A stretch of 64,000 nucleotides of DNA, from the NCBI GenBank assembly GCA_963573385.1, contig CAUYLG010044551.1, forward strand, positions 40,478 to 104,477. The letters are read 5' to 3'. The stretch's first letter is position 1, and each line of letters opens with the position of its first letter. Shown in pieces: positions 26,231 to 38,780 of the stretch. The position numbers and the translations under genes are program-made. The notes beneath the pieces were generated by a model that ran no database searches, was not told where the DNA came from, and saw only the letters and a list, made by a program, of their open reading frames with translations. This DNA comes from Cacajao melanocephalus. Taxonomy: Eukaryota; Chordata; Mammalia; Primates; Pitheciidae.

Positions 26231-26292
26231 AAAAAAATAAATAAAAGGAAAAGAGTTTTCCACAAGTGATAAGTGTCTTGGCAGATGCTCCC

Positions 26293-26788
26293 TGTGGTAG
26301 GCAGAATAATGTCCCTACTTCCAAAGATGTTCACATCCGAGTCCCCTGAGCCTGTAAATATGTTCCTTTACATAACAAAAGGGACATTGAAGGTGTCATT
26401 AGGGATCTTGAGAAGAGAAGAATATCTTATATTATCCAGGTAGGCCTAAGGTAAACACATGTAAACACAAGAGTCCTATAAGAGAGAGGAAGGACCCTAA
26501 GATAACCACAAGGATCCTATAAAAGAGAAGAAATAATCAGAAAAGGAAAGGTGTGGATGGATGTTGCTGGCTTTGAAGATGAAGGAAGGGGCCATGAATG
26601 AAGGAATGCACATGATTTACAGAAACTGGAGATGAGGAAATGGATTCTTTCCTAGAGGATCTAGAAGGAATTCAGCCATGCCAGTATCTTAATTTTAGAA
26701 CTTATCACCTCTAGAAGTAGTATAATATACTTAAGGTTAAGCTAGTAAATTTGTGGTAATTTGTTACAGCAGTATGAAGAAACTAACA
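26293..26788 (+). repeat. MLT1-type MaLR solo LTR
   Basis: TGTGGTAGGCAGAATAATGT, CTGAGCCTGTAAATATGTTC, GATGTTGCTGGCTTTGAAGA, GAAGGAAGGGGCCATGAATG and TAAATTTGTGGTAATTTGTT are in the order of an MLT1 LTR. Same family as 587-1047 but opposite strand. A near-duplicate around 26450-26525 (GTAAACACA/ATAACCACA...GTCCTATAA/ATCCTATAA) hints at an internal duplication. Confidence 0.92.
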
Positions 26789-27513
26789 TGCCCAAAAATA
26801 GGAGAAGACACTTTTTAGACAGCGTTCTGTGTGCCTCTTAAGACAAATCTGCCCACCAGTCTTCTCACTGTAGGCCTGAGGGTCTTGGTTGTAAAGGTGA
26901 TGAGGTCAGCCTAGGCTTCACATATAAAAATAATATATAAAATATAAATCCTTATTCAGAACTTTAGAATAATAAAAGAAATTTAAAATGATATTAAATA
27001 GATTTTAAAAATTAAACATCTCTATGTCCTACACAATTACCTGAACTGTAAATTCAGATGTATAGTAAAATGCAGATTACATACAGATATAAATGTGGTA
27101 CAGCTCTGCTTTATGTGGGTCCAAGTGAAGATACACTATTGCTAAAGTACACTAGAAAGTGAGCCCCAAAATTTGTATAAGCAAAACATTAGCCCTTTTA
27201 AAAGTTCATGCTCCTACAAGCATTTTATTCCCCTCCAGAGGATGCCACATATCTAAAATTAAACCAGGGGCAATTGATACAGATATTTCCATTCTAGACC
27301 TGCTAACGTTACTTGTGTTTCTAGCTAGGGTTCTACTCAGTCCATCTCTCTCCCTGGGTTGTCTTCTTTCTAATAACTACAAAATCTTCAAGGTATAAAT
27401 GAGGTCACTGGAGTTAAATTATTTTATAGTCTTCCTGAAGTGTGAAGCTTGCCCATCTTTTTTTCTCTTTTTGCCAGAAAACAAAATCCTCATGGACAAC
27501 AACTATCGCAAAT
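26789..27513. other. Unassigned sequence
   Basis: No gene or named repeat recognised. An A/T-rich patch lies at 26920-27010. Confidence 0.5.
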
Positions 27514-27523
27514 AGAAATCTGA

Positions 27524-27836
27524 GCTGGGTGCGGTGGCTCACGCCTATAATCCTAGCACTTTGGGAGGTAGAGGCTGGTGGATCGCTTGAGCTCAGGAGT
27601 TCAAGACCAGCCTAGGCAGCATGACAAAACCCCATCTCCATAAAAAATACAAAAATTAGCTGGGCATGGTAGTGCACGCCTGTAGTTCCAGCTACTTGAG
27701 AGGCTGAGGTAGGAGGATCACCTGAGCCCAAGGAGGTTGAGACTACAGTGAGCTGTGATCACGCCACTGCACTCTGGCCTGGGCAACAGAGTAAGACCCT
27801 GTTTAAAAATAAATAAATAAGAAAAGAAAAAGAGAA
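27524..27836 (+). mobile_element. AluJ, full length
   Basis: Sense Alu from GCTGGGTGCGGTGGCTCACG to a mixed A-rich tail (AAATAAATAAATAAG). Base choices such as GGATCGCTTGAGCTCAGG and AGGCAGCATGACAAAACCC indicate an old J subfamily. Flanked by AGAAATCTGAG (27514-27524) and AGAAACCTGAG (27837-27847), an 11-bp target duplication with one mismatch. Confidence 0.95.
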
Positions 27837-28160
27837 AGAAACCTGAGAAAAATCACTGGCACACTAGTTTTACAAACAACTTGACTCTGAATCCCAAAGG
27901 GGACTCATCTGTAGTACCCCTCTATAATTCATAACTCTCAACGCTATTGTTGAAATTCTTGAGATTACTTTAAGTCTTCCCAATTAGGCATTATCCACTG
28001 ATATGTTTTGAGTCCTGAGCTGACTATTATTATGTCATGTTAGACCCCTGACTTGATTGTATCAAAACTGATCTACTCTTAAATATGTCTGCAATTTTAC
28101 AAAGTTATCTACTAATTTCAGAATGTTGTTAGTATGTTTCTACTGATTTATTTATACTTC

Positions 28161-28458
28161 TTTTTTTCTTTTTTTGAGATGAAGTTTCTGTCTTGTTGCC
28201 TAGGCTGGAGTACAATGGCATAATCTCAGCTCACCGCAATCTCCAACTCCCAGGTTCAAGCGATTCTCCTGCCTCAGCCTTCTGAGTAGCTGGGATTACA
28301 GGCCTGCACCACCATGCCAAGCTAATTTTGTATTTTCAGTAGAGATGGAATTTCTCCATGTTGATCAGAGTGGTCTCAAACTCCCGATCTCAGGTGATCC
28401 GCCCGCCTCAGCCTCCCGAAGTGCTGGGATCACAGGCATGACCCACCATGCCTGGCTG
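28161..28458 (-). mobile_element. AluS, full length
   Basis: Antisense Alu from the T-run to GGCATGACCCACCATGCCTG. Both monomers are present. CTGATTTATTTA before and CTGATTTTTAACA after may be the decayed target duplication. Confidence 0.94.
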
Positions 28459-29885
28459 ATTTTTAACAGGTGAGATGCATTTAAATGCAGGTATACTAAT
28501 TTCCCTCATCTATTACCTCTCTTCTAATTTCTTTCTTCTTGCTCATCTATCCTCAATAGTGTGATCCATCTCTCCCATAACCTTTCTTCCCCTTGTTATT
28601 CCATCATCTGTGACATAAATTTCCAACCCTGGATAATTCAGTCCTTTACCTCTCTCTACATGGGCTTATGATGTTTGCTGGAGAAGTACATTTAATTCTT
28701 TATATTGGCTCTTCCATAAACTTCTGGTCCTCAGATTCGCCCAGGCTCTGCTCTATCCCCCAGTTACAGCTTCCTTTCTTTTTCAGTGAGTTACCTCCCT
28801 TATTTAAAAACAATAGAAGCTATCAGGCAGAAAAATCCTCCCTCTTTAAGATCTTTACCACCAACCTACAAATTCTGTGTAGACACTCACTATTAACTAT
28901 ATCCCAACACCCACCTCAATTTCTAAACAAACTTTGTTTCATCTCCTTAGAGAAGTTGCTGTATCAAATATTTCTTTTTCTCTCTCCTGTATCTTTGAGT
29001 ATTCCATCTTTATTGGTTTCAATACTATTCTCATCCTCTACTTTGGGTTACATTAAGGAACCCAACTTCCTTATACACCCTTATATATCTCTTAATTTAT
29101 CTATCATAATACTTCTTAAATGAAATTGAATTATCTTTCTTCACAGTCAACAAATTTGGAACTGAGCCATGTGATTACTTTTCTGTTTCCCCTAAAGATT
29201 GTGAGCACTCAGAGAGAGCATGCCCTAGACTCTCCAACTCTGCATTCCTACTGCCTACTGCTTATTACTCTCATAAGAGCATTTATTGATGAAGTATTGA
29301 ATGTATTAATTCATGTATTAATTTTAACTCTGCAAGAAATGCCTGCCTACTTCAAAACACCTTTTACTTTCCTCTCATTTTGTAGAAAGAATTTTACAAG
29401 CCTTTCTGTTTCAGTGGGGAAAAAAGACACTTTGAATTTTACTGGTCCTTGAAAGTCTTTGTGTCTTTACATTATCCAATTAGTATATGGGAGATGGAGG
29501 GGGGGCTTTATTTCAATTTTTTTAAAATACACAAATAGGATTTTCAAATTTAATATATTATTGGTCAGAACAGTCACCTCAAAGACACATACACATCCTA
29601 GTTGCAAAACTTGACTGTAATATGCTTGAATACATTAATGTAGTTACAGTCAATCCAAAGGGGATTTAGTTTGACATGAAAATATAAAATGAAAGACATA
29701 GACCGAAAGAGAGAGAGATTATTGAAGGACTTATTGGTACAAATTTAAGCACCATAGAGGAGAAATAAATAAATATTCGATTCCATTGACAAGATCTTTA
29801 CAACTCTAAGTTGTATGGATCTGGGTGTCTAGCATGAGCCAGTAAACATTAGATATATGAAATTCCTTCATTTGGCTTCAATCAA
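28459..29885. other. Pyrimidine-rich unassigned block, perhaps decayed L2
   Basis: From 28500 to about 29450 the plus strand is C/T-rich. Two frames, 28668-29123 (151 codons) and 29120-29452 (110 codons), overlap by ATGA. Neither has a recognised domain. The pyrimidine bias removes stop codons and can explain both. Some words near 28870-28960 resemble the L2 coding region, but not enough for a call. No gene is supported. Confidence 0.4.
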
Positions 29886-29892
29886 TCTACCA

Positions 29893-30071
29893 TTTTATAA
29901 TAATTTGGCTTACCTTGTAATGTTTGAAAGTTTTAGTTTCTATTATAATAATTCATTTTAAGCTAATATATTATAATTCTATTTTTATAATAATTTGGCT
30001 TCCCTTGTCATGTTTGAACATTTTAGTTTCTATGATAATTTGATTTAAGTTAATATATTATAATTCTATTT
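29893..30071 (+). repeat. 90-bp tandem duplication
   Basis: TTTTATAATAATTTGGCTT starts at both 29893 and 29983, and the next ~70 bases match in order through AATATATTATAATTCTA. This makes two diverged copies (roughly nine bases in ten alike) plus a few bases of a third. It does not match a satellite I know. Confidence 0.88.
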
Positions 30072-30720
30072 TTATATATCAGTTTTATAACCATTGTAAG
30101 TATGAATGTGTCCCCAAAGATGATGGAGTTTCTCTCAGTGTGCTAAAAAACATACATTTCTTAACTATAGCTGGCATCTGACCGATGATGGCGCAACTAA
30201 GAAGATGAAGACTGTTATAATACTGCTTGAATTCTTTCACCAGATGACATAAACCTATGTGTCTTCTCATCTTATAAACCGAGAAAAACTTGTATCAGTG
30301 ACAATTCACCTGCAGCTTAATCTACTTTTTACTTTACTGGTGGTTATTATTTAACTATTCCAGGCCCATGTGTTTGTGTATATGTTTCTAAAATCCATAA
30401 CATTTTGAGTTGATTCTGTAAGTTGTACAAATCAGGATTAATAGCTTTGAACATCTAGAAATCTGATAATTGTTGAATAAATCAAATACGGCAAAACATA
30501 GTAACAATAATACTAGGGCATTAAATTAAGGAAAAAATAGGCAACTAACAATTGAATTATAATTATCTCTTACAGGATATACTACCTTCATAAAAGCAAA
30601 CTAAACCATTTATTTTTTCTTAAAGTATGTTGCATTCAGACTTCATATAGTTTAGTGAACATATATACTCATTTAATTTGAGGACATACTTTTCGGGTTT
30701 AATAGACACTAGAAAACACT
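30072..30720. other. Unassigned sequence
   Basis: No gene or named repeat recognised. Confidence 0.5.
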
Positions 30721-30724
30721 TTAA

Positions 30725-31585
30725 TAAAATGATTGAATCAATTTACAATCCCACCAGCAGTTGTCAAGTATTGCAGTTCCTTTGCATCCTTGCCATAATT
30801 TAAGTTGTTTCAAAAAAAATTTAGTTACTATGGATACATAATAGCTGCACATGTTTATGAGGGGTAAACATAAAAAGTTATAATTTTATAAACGCATACA
30901 ATGTGTGATGATTACATTGTGATCATAATGTGTGATGATCATAGTAACAGAGATATTCATTACCTCAAGCATGTATCATGACTTTGTGTTAGGAAAGTTC
31001 CATTCCTACTCTTGCAGTTATTTTGAAATATACAATACATTATTGTCAACTATAGTTGCCCCATGGTGCTACCAAGCACTAGATCTTATTCCTTCTATCT
31101 AACTATATTTTTGTATCCAATAACCATCCCTACTTCCCCTCTTTACGTCCCCACCCTTACTACCATTACTAGCCTCTAGTAACTATCATTCTACTCTCTA
31201 TCTCTGAGTTCAATTCTTTTAGTTCCTAATGGAAGTGAGCACATTAGATATTTCCCTTTCTGTGTCTGGCTTATTTCACTTAACATAATGTCCTCCAGTT
31301 CCATCCATGTTCTTGCAAATGACAGAATTTCTTTTTTATGACTGTATACTATTCCATTGTGTGTATGTACCATATTTTCTTTATCCGTTCATTTATTGAT
31401 AGACATTTAGGTTAATTCTATATCTTGGCTATTGTAAAGAGTGTTATAATAAACATGAAAGTGCACGTATCTCTTAGATATGCTGATTCCCCTTCTTTTG
31501 GATATATCCCCAGAAGATTGCTGGATCATTTGTTATTTCTATTTTTAGTTTTTGAAGGAATCATCATACTATTCTCCATAGTTCT
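30725..31585 (-). mobile_element. L1MA-type 3' end fragments
   Basis: Antisense L1. 30725-30800 is a short ORF2 C-terminal piece (ATTTACAATCCCACCAGCAG). 30805-31585 runs from the 3' UTR (GGATACATAATAGCTGCACA, CAATACATTATTGTCAACTA) into ORF2, whose C-terminus reads ARTWMELEDIMLSEISQTQK on the minus strand at about 31250-31315. Homology stops at CTCCATAG near 31580, where retroviral sequence begins. Confidence 0.88.
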
Positions 31586-31599
31586 TGCAATTGGAAAAT

Positions 31600-31968
31600 T
31601 CCTTTCTACTGGGAAGTAAAGCTTGATCTACATATTACTGACACATGGTAGGACTGTTCAGCATTCCTTGAAGAAGCACCTTCCAATGAAATTGGCAAGA
31701 TGGCCTTTGATTATTAATAGCTGGTAGGGTAAACACAATTTTTTTCCCTGTCCTGTTTTGCTAGAGGAATCATATAAAAACAATCTTTTAGGTCAATAAC
31801 AATTATAGGCCAGTCCTGAGGAATCTCCATGGGGGATGGGAGCCTAGGCTGCAGAGGCCCCATAGGTTGCAATTTAGCATTAATAGCCTGTAAGTCATTC
31901 AAAAGTCTCCACTTGCCAGATTTTTTAGGAATGACGAAAATGGGCGAGTTCCAAGGGCTAGTTGAGGT
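31600..31968 (-). pseudogene. Endogenous retrovirus pol (reverse transcriptase) fragment, class II/HERV-K-like
   Basis: Minus-strand translation of about 31715-31960 gives a stretch with the N-terminal reverse-transcriptase features of class II (betaretrovirus-like) ERVs, including a proline-rich LPSP segment followed by an IDLKDCF segment. The frame shifts at a run of seven A (minus strand, about 31740-31747), and the next part, to about 31605, is in another frame and carries an in-frame TAA. No gag, env or LTR is next to it, and both sides are L1. It is a dead internal remnant. The class II assignment is by general resemblance only. Confidence 0.8.
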
Positions 31969-31969
31969 C

Positions 31970-33513
<1,544 letters not shown>

Positions 33514-33564
33514 TAACAATATCTATCACCTTTCTATATGTTTATTGGCCATTTGGATATCCTC

Positions 33565-33926
33565 TGTATCAGTCTGCCTGGGCTGTCATAACAAAATGCC
33601 ACTAACGGGGTGGTCATAAACAACATAAATTTGTTTTTCCACAGTTCTGAAGGCTACTAGTATGAGATCAGGGGTATAAGCAGGTCGGGTTCTGGTGAGG
33701 GTTTTCCTACTGGTTTGTAAATGGCCACCTTCTTGCTATGTCCTCACATGGCAGGAATAGCAGAGAGGTGCTCTCTAATGCCTCTTCTTATGGATCAGGG
33801 TCACCCTTTTGACCTCATTTAACCTTAATTAACTCCTTAGAGACTCTATCTCCAAATACAATCACACTGGGGATGAGGGCCTTAACATATGAATTTGGAG
33901 AAGACACAAACATTCAGGTTATAATA
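33565..33926 (-). repeat. MaLR-like (MST/MLT1) solo LTR inserted in L1
   Basis: On the plus strand it runs from TGTATCAGTCTGCCTGGGCT through TGTCCTCACATGGCAGG and ACAATCACACTGGGGATGAG to AACATTCAGGTTATAATA, an antisense MaLR-type LTR. The flanks carry the same TCCTC (33560-33564 and 33927-33931), the 5-bp duplication expected of this class; the match extends to ATATCCTCT by chance. L1 sequence resumes on both sides. Confidence 0.78.
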
Positions 33927-34755
33927 TCCTCTTTTGTGAAGTCCCTGCAGACATATTTTATCTAATTTTCATTTCTGGTTGTCAATCCTTTCCTTGTTGA
34001 TTTGTAGAAATTCTTCGTATATCTGGATATGAGTCCTACATTAGACTGACATAGTGCAAGTATCTTCTCCCATTTTGTGGCTTGCCTTTTCACTTTTTAA
34101 AAGTATCTTTTTATAAATAGAAATTCTTAATTTTAATGAAAGAATTCATCAATCATTCTTTTCTTTTTGATTAGCTTTTATAATGATTTATATGAAACCA
34201 TTGCCTACTCAAAACTATGATAATATTCTTTTATAATATCTTCTAAGAACACTATTGTTTTAACTTTGACTTTTAGGATTATGACACACCTGTAATTTAT
34301 TTTGTGTATGAAGGGAGTTAGGAGTGAGATTTCATTTTTCCCCCATCTCACACAGAATTAATCCAATACGATTGAAAATAACATCTTTTCTCTACTGCAC
34401 TGCAGTGTCACCTTCATCTTAAATAAGGTAATCATGTAAGTGTGGACCTGTTACTGGATTCTTTATTCTGTTCAATTGATCTGTTTGTTTATCCCCGAAC
34501 TAACATTATACTTTTCATTACTGATTTTCAAAAATATTTAGTAGTGTGAAATCCTCAACTTTGTTCTTCTTCAAGCTTGCCTTAACTCTTTTTGGCACCA
34601 TATATTTTAATGTACATTTAAAAACCAGCTTGTCAATTTCCACAAACAAAATCTAGCCGCAATTGGGATTGCATTGAATTTATAGGTCAATTTGGGGCAG
34701 AACTGCAATATATTAGCAATAGCATGTCATAATCCATTAACATTGTATGTAACAT

Positions 34756-35110
34756 CCTATTCTCTGTGTCTTACCTGGGTATTTGCACAACTTAGAGTTT
34801 AGCAAATGCTTTGAAAGAGGGAAATGAACACAAGACAGAGTTCACTTTTCAGCAGTTTCCTCCTTTCCTGCATCTTGTACACTAATGTTTCGACTTTTCG
34901 GTAGTCCTGAGTTCTCATTACTTTCTTCCCAGTGTAGTAAGACTACCACAAACTCTAAGTTGCTGCTTCTTTTTAGTCTTAATGTTTACAGTAAGAGTAC
35001 TTATCTTCCCCAAAGAGAAATGAATGGGGAATGTAGAACTCCCCTAAATGTATTTTCTTTCTCTTCAAGATCACTGTCCTTCAATTATCGGCCACCATTA
35101 ATGTTCTGTG
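34756..35110. other. Unassigned sequence
   Basis: No gene or named repeat recognised. The frame at 34885-35208 runs into the TG microsatellite and is not a gene. Confidence 0.45.
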
Positions 35111-35117
35111 ATGTCTT

Positions 35118-35152
35118 ATGTGTGTGTGTGTGTGTATGTGTGTGTATGTGTT
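35118..35152. repeat. (TG)n microsatellite, impure
   Basis: TGTGTGTGTGTGTGTG with two TATG interruptions. Confidence 0.9.
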
Positions 35153-35524
35153 TTATCTGTCTTGCCCCATTATACCTGGAAGAGGAAGCTCTGATATTTA
35201 ATTTTTAAGTTTTTTTTCAAAATTATGGTCTCCATGACCTTCATTATTCCCTTGCATCAATCTTCAACATAGCTTTGTTAACAACTATAATTGAGTGTCA
35301 ACATATTGCAAATGTTGTGAAAAATGCAAGAAAGGATGAGCCATGATTAAGGGAAAAAGCAAGCTAGGAAACCCTAGAGAAGTATGAAAAGTCAGTAATG
35401 TCAAACCAAAGTTGATGGGAGGAGTTTTTGAGCAAGAGGTGACAAATATCAAGTACGAAATATGGCTACTTCCTTCCAAACTAGAGTTTGTGTGAAGTAA
35501 TCAAATATTGTGTAATTACAAGAT

Positions 35525-35610
35525 GAGGACTTGAGCAGTTGGAGACGCTGGTTTGAATCATATTCTCTCTCGAGCAAAGCCCAGTTACTCAATCTCTCTC
35601 ATATGGACAG
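35525..35610 (+). repeat. MIR-like fragment
   Basis: GGAGACGCTGGTTTGAATCA, CAGTTACTCAATCTCTCTC follow the central part of MIR. Confidence 0.55.
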
Positions 35611-35894
35611 TAGTCTGGTTTCAATGTCTTCTAAATTACTGATACAGTAATTGGATCATGTGCTCATTATATATCGTTTCACTGTATCGTATCTCCTGAA
35701 TGGAAAAAATTGTGAAGCTAATTTTAATTACATTACTTTTTTTTTCCCAGAAACATCTGCCTTATCTGCCTATTCCCTGGTACCCTGTGATATTGAGAGT
35801 CCATTTTACTCTGGATTTCTAAAAGTCAGAACCACTTCTTACAAGATCTGAGAACTACCTAAGGAACCCTCATATAAATAAATAAATGCCACAA

Positions 35895-36095
35895 CACCTT
35901 CATTTACTGGGTATTTCCTGTATGACACATATTTCACAATCATTATTTCATTTAATACTCATAAAATAGCTAACCTTAATGCAGCATTATCTCTACTTGA
36001 AATGTGAATAAACTAAGGTTTAGTGAAATAGCTATTCCAAAATGATAAAATGGACAGAACCAGGGTTTATAAAAAGCTCTGTCTGATTTTAGAAT
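35895..36095 (-). repeat. MIR
   Basis: Antisense MIR: CATTTACTGGGTATTTCCTG, TTCATTTAATACTCATAAAA, GTGAATAAACTAAGGTTTAG and ACAGAACCAGGGTTTATA in order. Confidence 0.8.
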
Positions 36096-36559
36096 TTTCA
36101 AGTACATAATATTTGATTGATTTCCTGTCAATTACATCTGTCATTGAAATTTAGGTTAGGAACCCAGTTATTTTCAGGCCTTTACTGAATGAAGGTAATA
36201 GAAGATACATCCATATTTGATACCAGATTATTTTCATCCCAAAAAACTCCATGTATAGTTTATTTTAGGGAGAGATGATATGAATGCTTTCAAAAGTACA
36301 TGTGTTCTAAAACAGATTCCGGAAATTTGACAGGATGGAACTGTCAGAAACTAATTATTATTAATTTTATTTGTACACCATCTGAAAAACAACCATCAGG
36401 TTTATTCACACAAGAAACTGAATAAATTTACTTAGGAGAATATATAAATGGAAGAGCTTGTTATTGTACAAAGAGTGGATTATATTGCCATAATGGGCTA
36501 TTTTTCTCTATTAGGAATTGCCAAATGCAGTTCCATATAGCTTCAATATGCCAATAACC

Positions 36560-36670
36560 TGCTGCATGACAGTATAAATCATATAAACTTTCTCTGCCTC
36601 AGCTTTATCAACTAAAAACTAAAGGATTAGTCTAGATTATCTCTAAGGTCCCTTATAGTATAAAAGATTA
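36560..36670 (+). repeat. MIR-family 3' part
   Basis: CTCTGCCTCAGCTTTATCAA, GGATTAGTCTAGATTATCTC and TAAGGTCCCTTATAGTA match the same MIR-family 3' end as at 10032-10190. Confidence 0.65.
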
Positions 36671-36727
36671 CCTATTGCTTTATATATTTATATTTTCATA
36701 TATAAGACTAAAATATATATAGAAATG

Positions 36728-36728
<1 letters not shown>

Positions 36729-36765
<37 letters not shown>
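36729..36765. repeat. Pure (TG)18.5 microsatellite
   Basis: Thirty-seven bases of uninterrupted TG. This length is normally polymorphic in people, and (TG)n can form Z-DNA. Confidence 0.98.
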
Positions 36766-36768
<3 letters not shown>

Positions 36769-37003
36769 CAATTTTGCCCACAGGACAGTATTCCACATGT
36801 AGCATAATCCAAGTATGAGATTTATTTTTCATTTTTTATAGAAATGCTGCATAAATAAGGAGCTCAACAATAAAATGGAGACATGTTAAGTCTTCAAAAA
36901 GTAGATATTAGCTAATGTTTATGGCATAGCTGAAATGTAGCTTTACATCATATAACATAGATAAGACTTGGTCTAGTGATCTCATGACCTAAATGCTTAA
37001 TTC

Positions 37004-37668
37004 AAGACTCTCCTAATCCAGCCAGGAAATTTCAGATGTCTTATAATCAAAGCTAAGAAACATTAGATGTTTTAATAGCCTTACGAATTTAATAGCCTTA
37101 GGAATGTCTATAATTACCCATGTTAGCAGCCAAGATGCCTCTCAGCCAGAGACACTCAGCTTTTAACAGCTAGCAAACCACTTTGAATAGGGTTAAAAAT
37201 ACTTTTAAACCTTTTGGGGTTATTAGGGATAATTAAAAGTGGTTGAAAGTGTATAATATCACTTATCAAACCACTAAAAGATGTGCCATAAGAAATATAT
37301 CTCAACATTAGCAAATGCAATTAATATATTTACATTAAGATATAAACAAATAAAATAACCTAAAAAACTAAATAAACATACTATTTTTAGGTTTTATTAT
37401 ATATAACCTATATTATTTAGTTTATATTGACATACTCTAAACAAAGGTATGTACATAAACATATGGACATATATATACACATGTTAAATATAAATATACA
37501 CACACACACAATGAAAGAGAATATATATATATATAGCTATACATATATATGTATATATAGATATATATCTATAAGGCTATTAAGTTTATAAGGCCATTAA
37601 AACATCTAATGTTTCTTAGCTTTGATTATAAGACATCTGAAATTACCTGGCTGGATTAGGAGAGTCTT
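37004..37668. repeat. 97-bp inverted repeat pair with 471-bp spacer
   Basis: 37004-37100 and the reverse complement of 37572-37668 align over 97 bp without gaps and differ at five positions (about 95% identity). Shared blocks include AAGACTCTCCTAATCCAGCC and TAAGAAACATTAGATG. The spacer has further short foldbacks and an A/T plus CA tract. No target-site duplication flanks the pair and I do not recognise a transposon family, so a local inverted duplication is the simplest reading. Confidence 0.95.
37430..37571. repeat. A/T and CA low-complexity tract
   Basis: ATATAT and ACACAC words fill the right part of the inverted-repeat spacer, including CACACACACACA at about 37499-37510 and TATATATATATA near 37522. 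Confidence 0.8.
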
Positions 37669-37824
37669 ATATTTTACATGTATATATACATAGCTTATTT
37701 CCCAAAGTTCCAACCTTTAGAGCCACTGTCTTAACCTTTGATGTGTCATAATATTAAGTCAGAATTGTATGTGAGGAGACTTCAAACATTTCTTTAAAAA
37801 TTGAAATTAAAAGATAAAAATTAA

Positions 37825-38780
37825 AAAATCTTTATTTCTCAACTTAAGCTTCATTAAGTTCAAGACACATTTGTGAACAACAATATTTAGTCTAACCCTA
37901 AAGAACTGAGAGTTCTGGAAATTTAACCATATCAATACAGTGTTTTTTATATTATGAACTGAAGAAAAGTGGGTACCCTTTAAGGATTTTTTTAAATTAT
38001 GAAGCAAAACGAAATCAAAAGGAGCCAAATCAGAACTGTAAGTGGATGCCTAATGATTTCCCATTGAAATTCTTGCAAAATTGCCCTAGTTTTATGAGAG
38101 GAATAAACAGGAGCATAGTCATCGTCATTGACAATGACTCTCTGGTGAATCTTTCCTGGGGAGTTTTGTTTTCTGCTAGTGCTTTGGTTAATTTTCTCAA
38201 AACTCTCATAAAAAGCAGACATTATCATTCTTTGGCCTTCCAGAAAGTCAACAATCAAAATGGCTTGAGCATCCCCCAAAAACTGTAGGTATGACCTTTG
38301 TTCTTGACCTGTCTGCTTTTGCTCTGACTGAACCACTTCCACCTGTTAGCCATTGGTGTTAGCTATTGTTCCACCAGTAGCCATTGTTGTGATTGTGCTT
38401 TGTCTTTAGGATCGTGGTGATAAAGCCATGTTTCATCTCCTGTTACAATTCTATGAAAATAGTTCAGGATCTTGATTCAATTTGTTTAAAATTTCCATTG
38501 AAATCTCTGCTCTTGACTGCAGCTGATCTGGGTGCAACAGTTTTGGTACCCAGTGCATGGAAAGTTTGCTCAACTTTAATTTTTCAGTCAGAATGGTGTA
38601 ATCTGAACCAACTGAGATGTCTGTGGTGTCAGTTGTTTCTGCTGTTAATCATTGGTACTCTTCAATCAAGGTACAAACAGAATTAATTTTTCCTCACAAA
38701 TTGACGTCTGCAAAGCTGATGGTGTGTTGCTGCAGGCTTCAACTTCAACATTGTCTTGTTCCTTCTAATAACAAGTTATC
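37825..38780 (-). pseudogene. Mariner transposase, C-terminal and middle part, broken
   Basis: This is the cut-and-paste DDD transposase of a mariner. Minus-strand frames give TGDETWLYHHDP (first catalytic Asp, codon 38435-38437), ILIVDFLEGQ, a decayed HHDNAP-like NDDDYAP with its Asp at 38118-38120, then YSSDLAPFDF with the last Asp at 38014-38016, and LKKSLKGTHFSS. All three catalytic positions are still Asp, but they sit in different frames with stops between, so no active protein is made. The N-terminal part is beyond the L1, at 45124-45290. Confidence 0.88.

Noticed and set aside
37004..37668. Calling the inverted repeat a TIR transposon
   Set aside because: No target-site duplication was found outside the arms and no family is recognised; kept as an unexplained structure.
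38046..38288. 80-codon plus-strand frame
   Set aside because: Shadow of the mariner transposase, which is on the minus strand.
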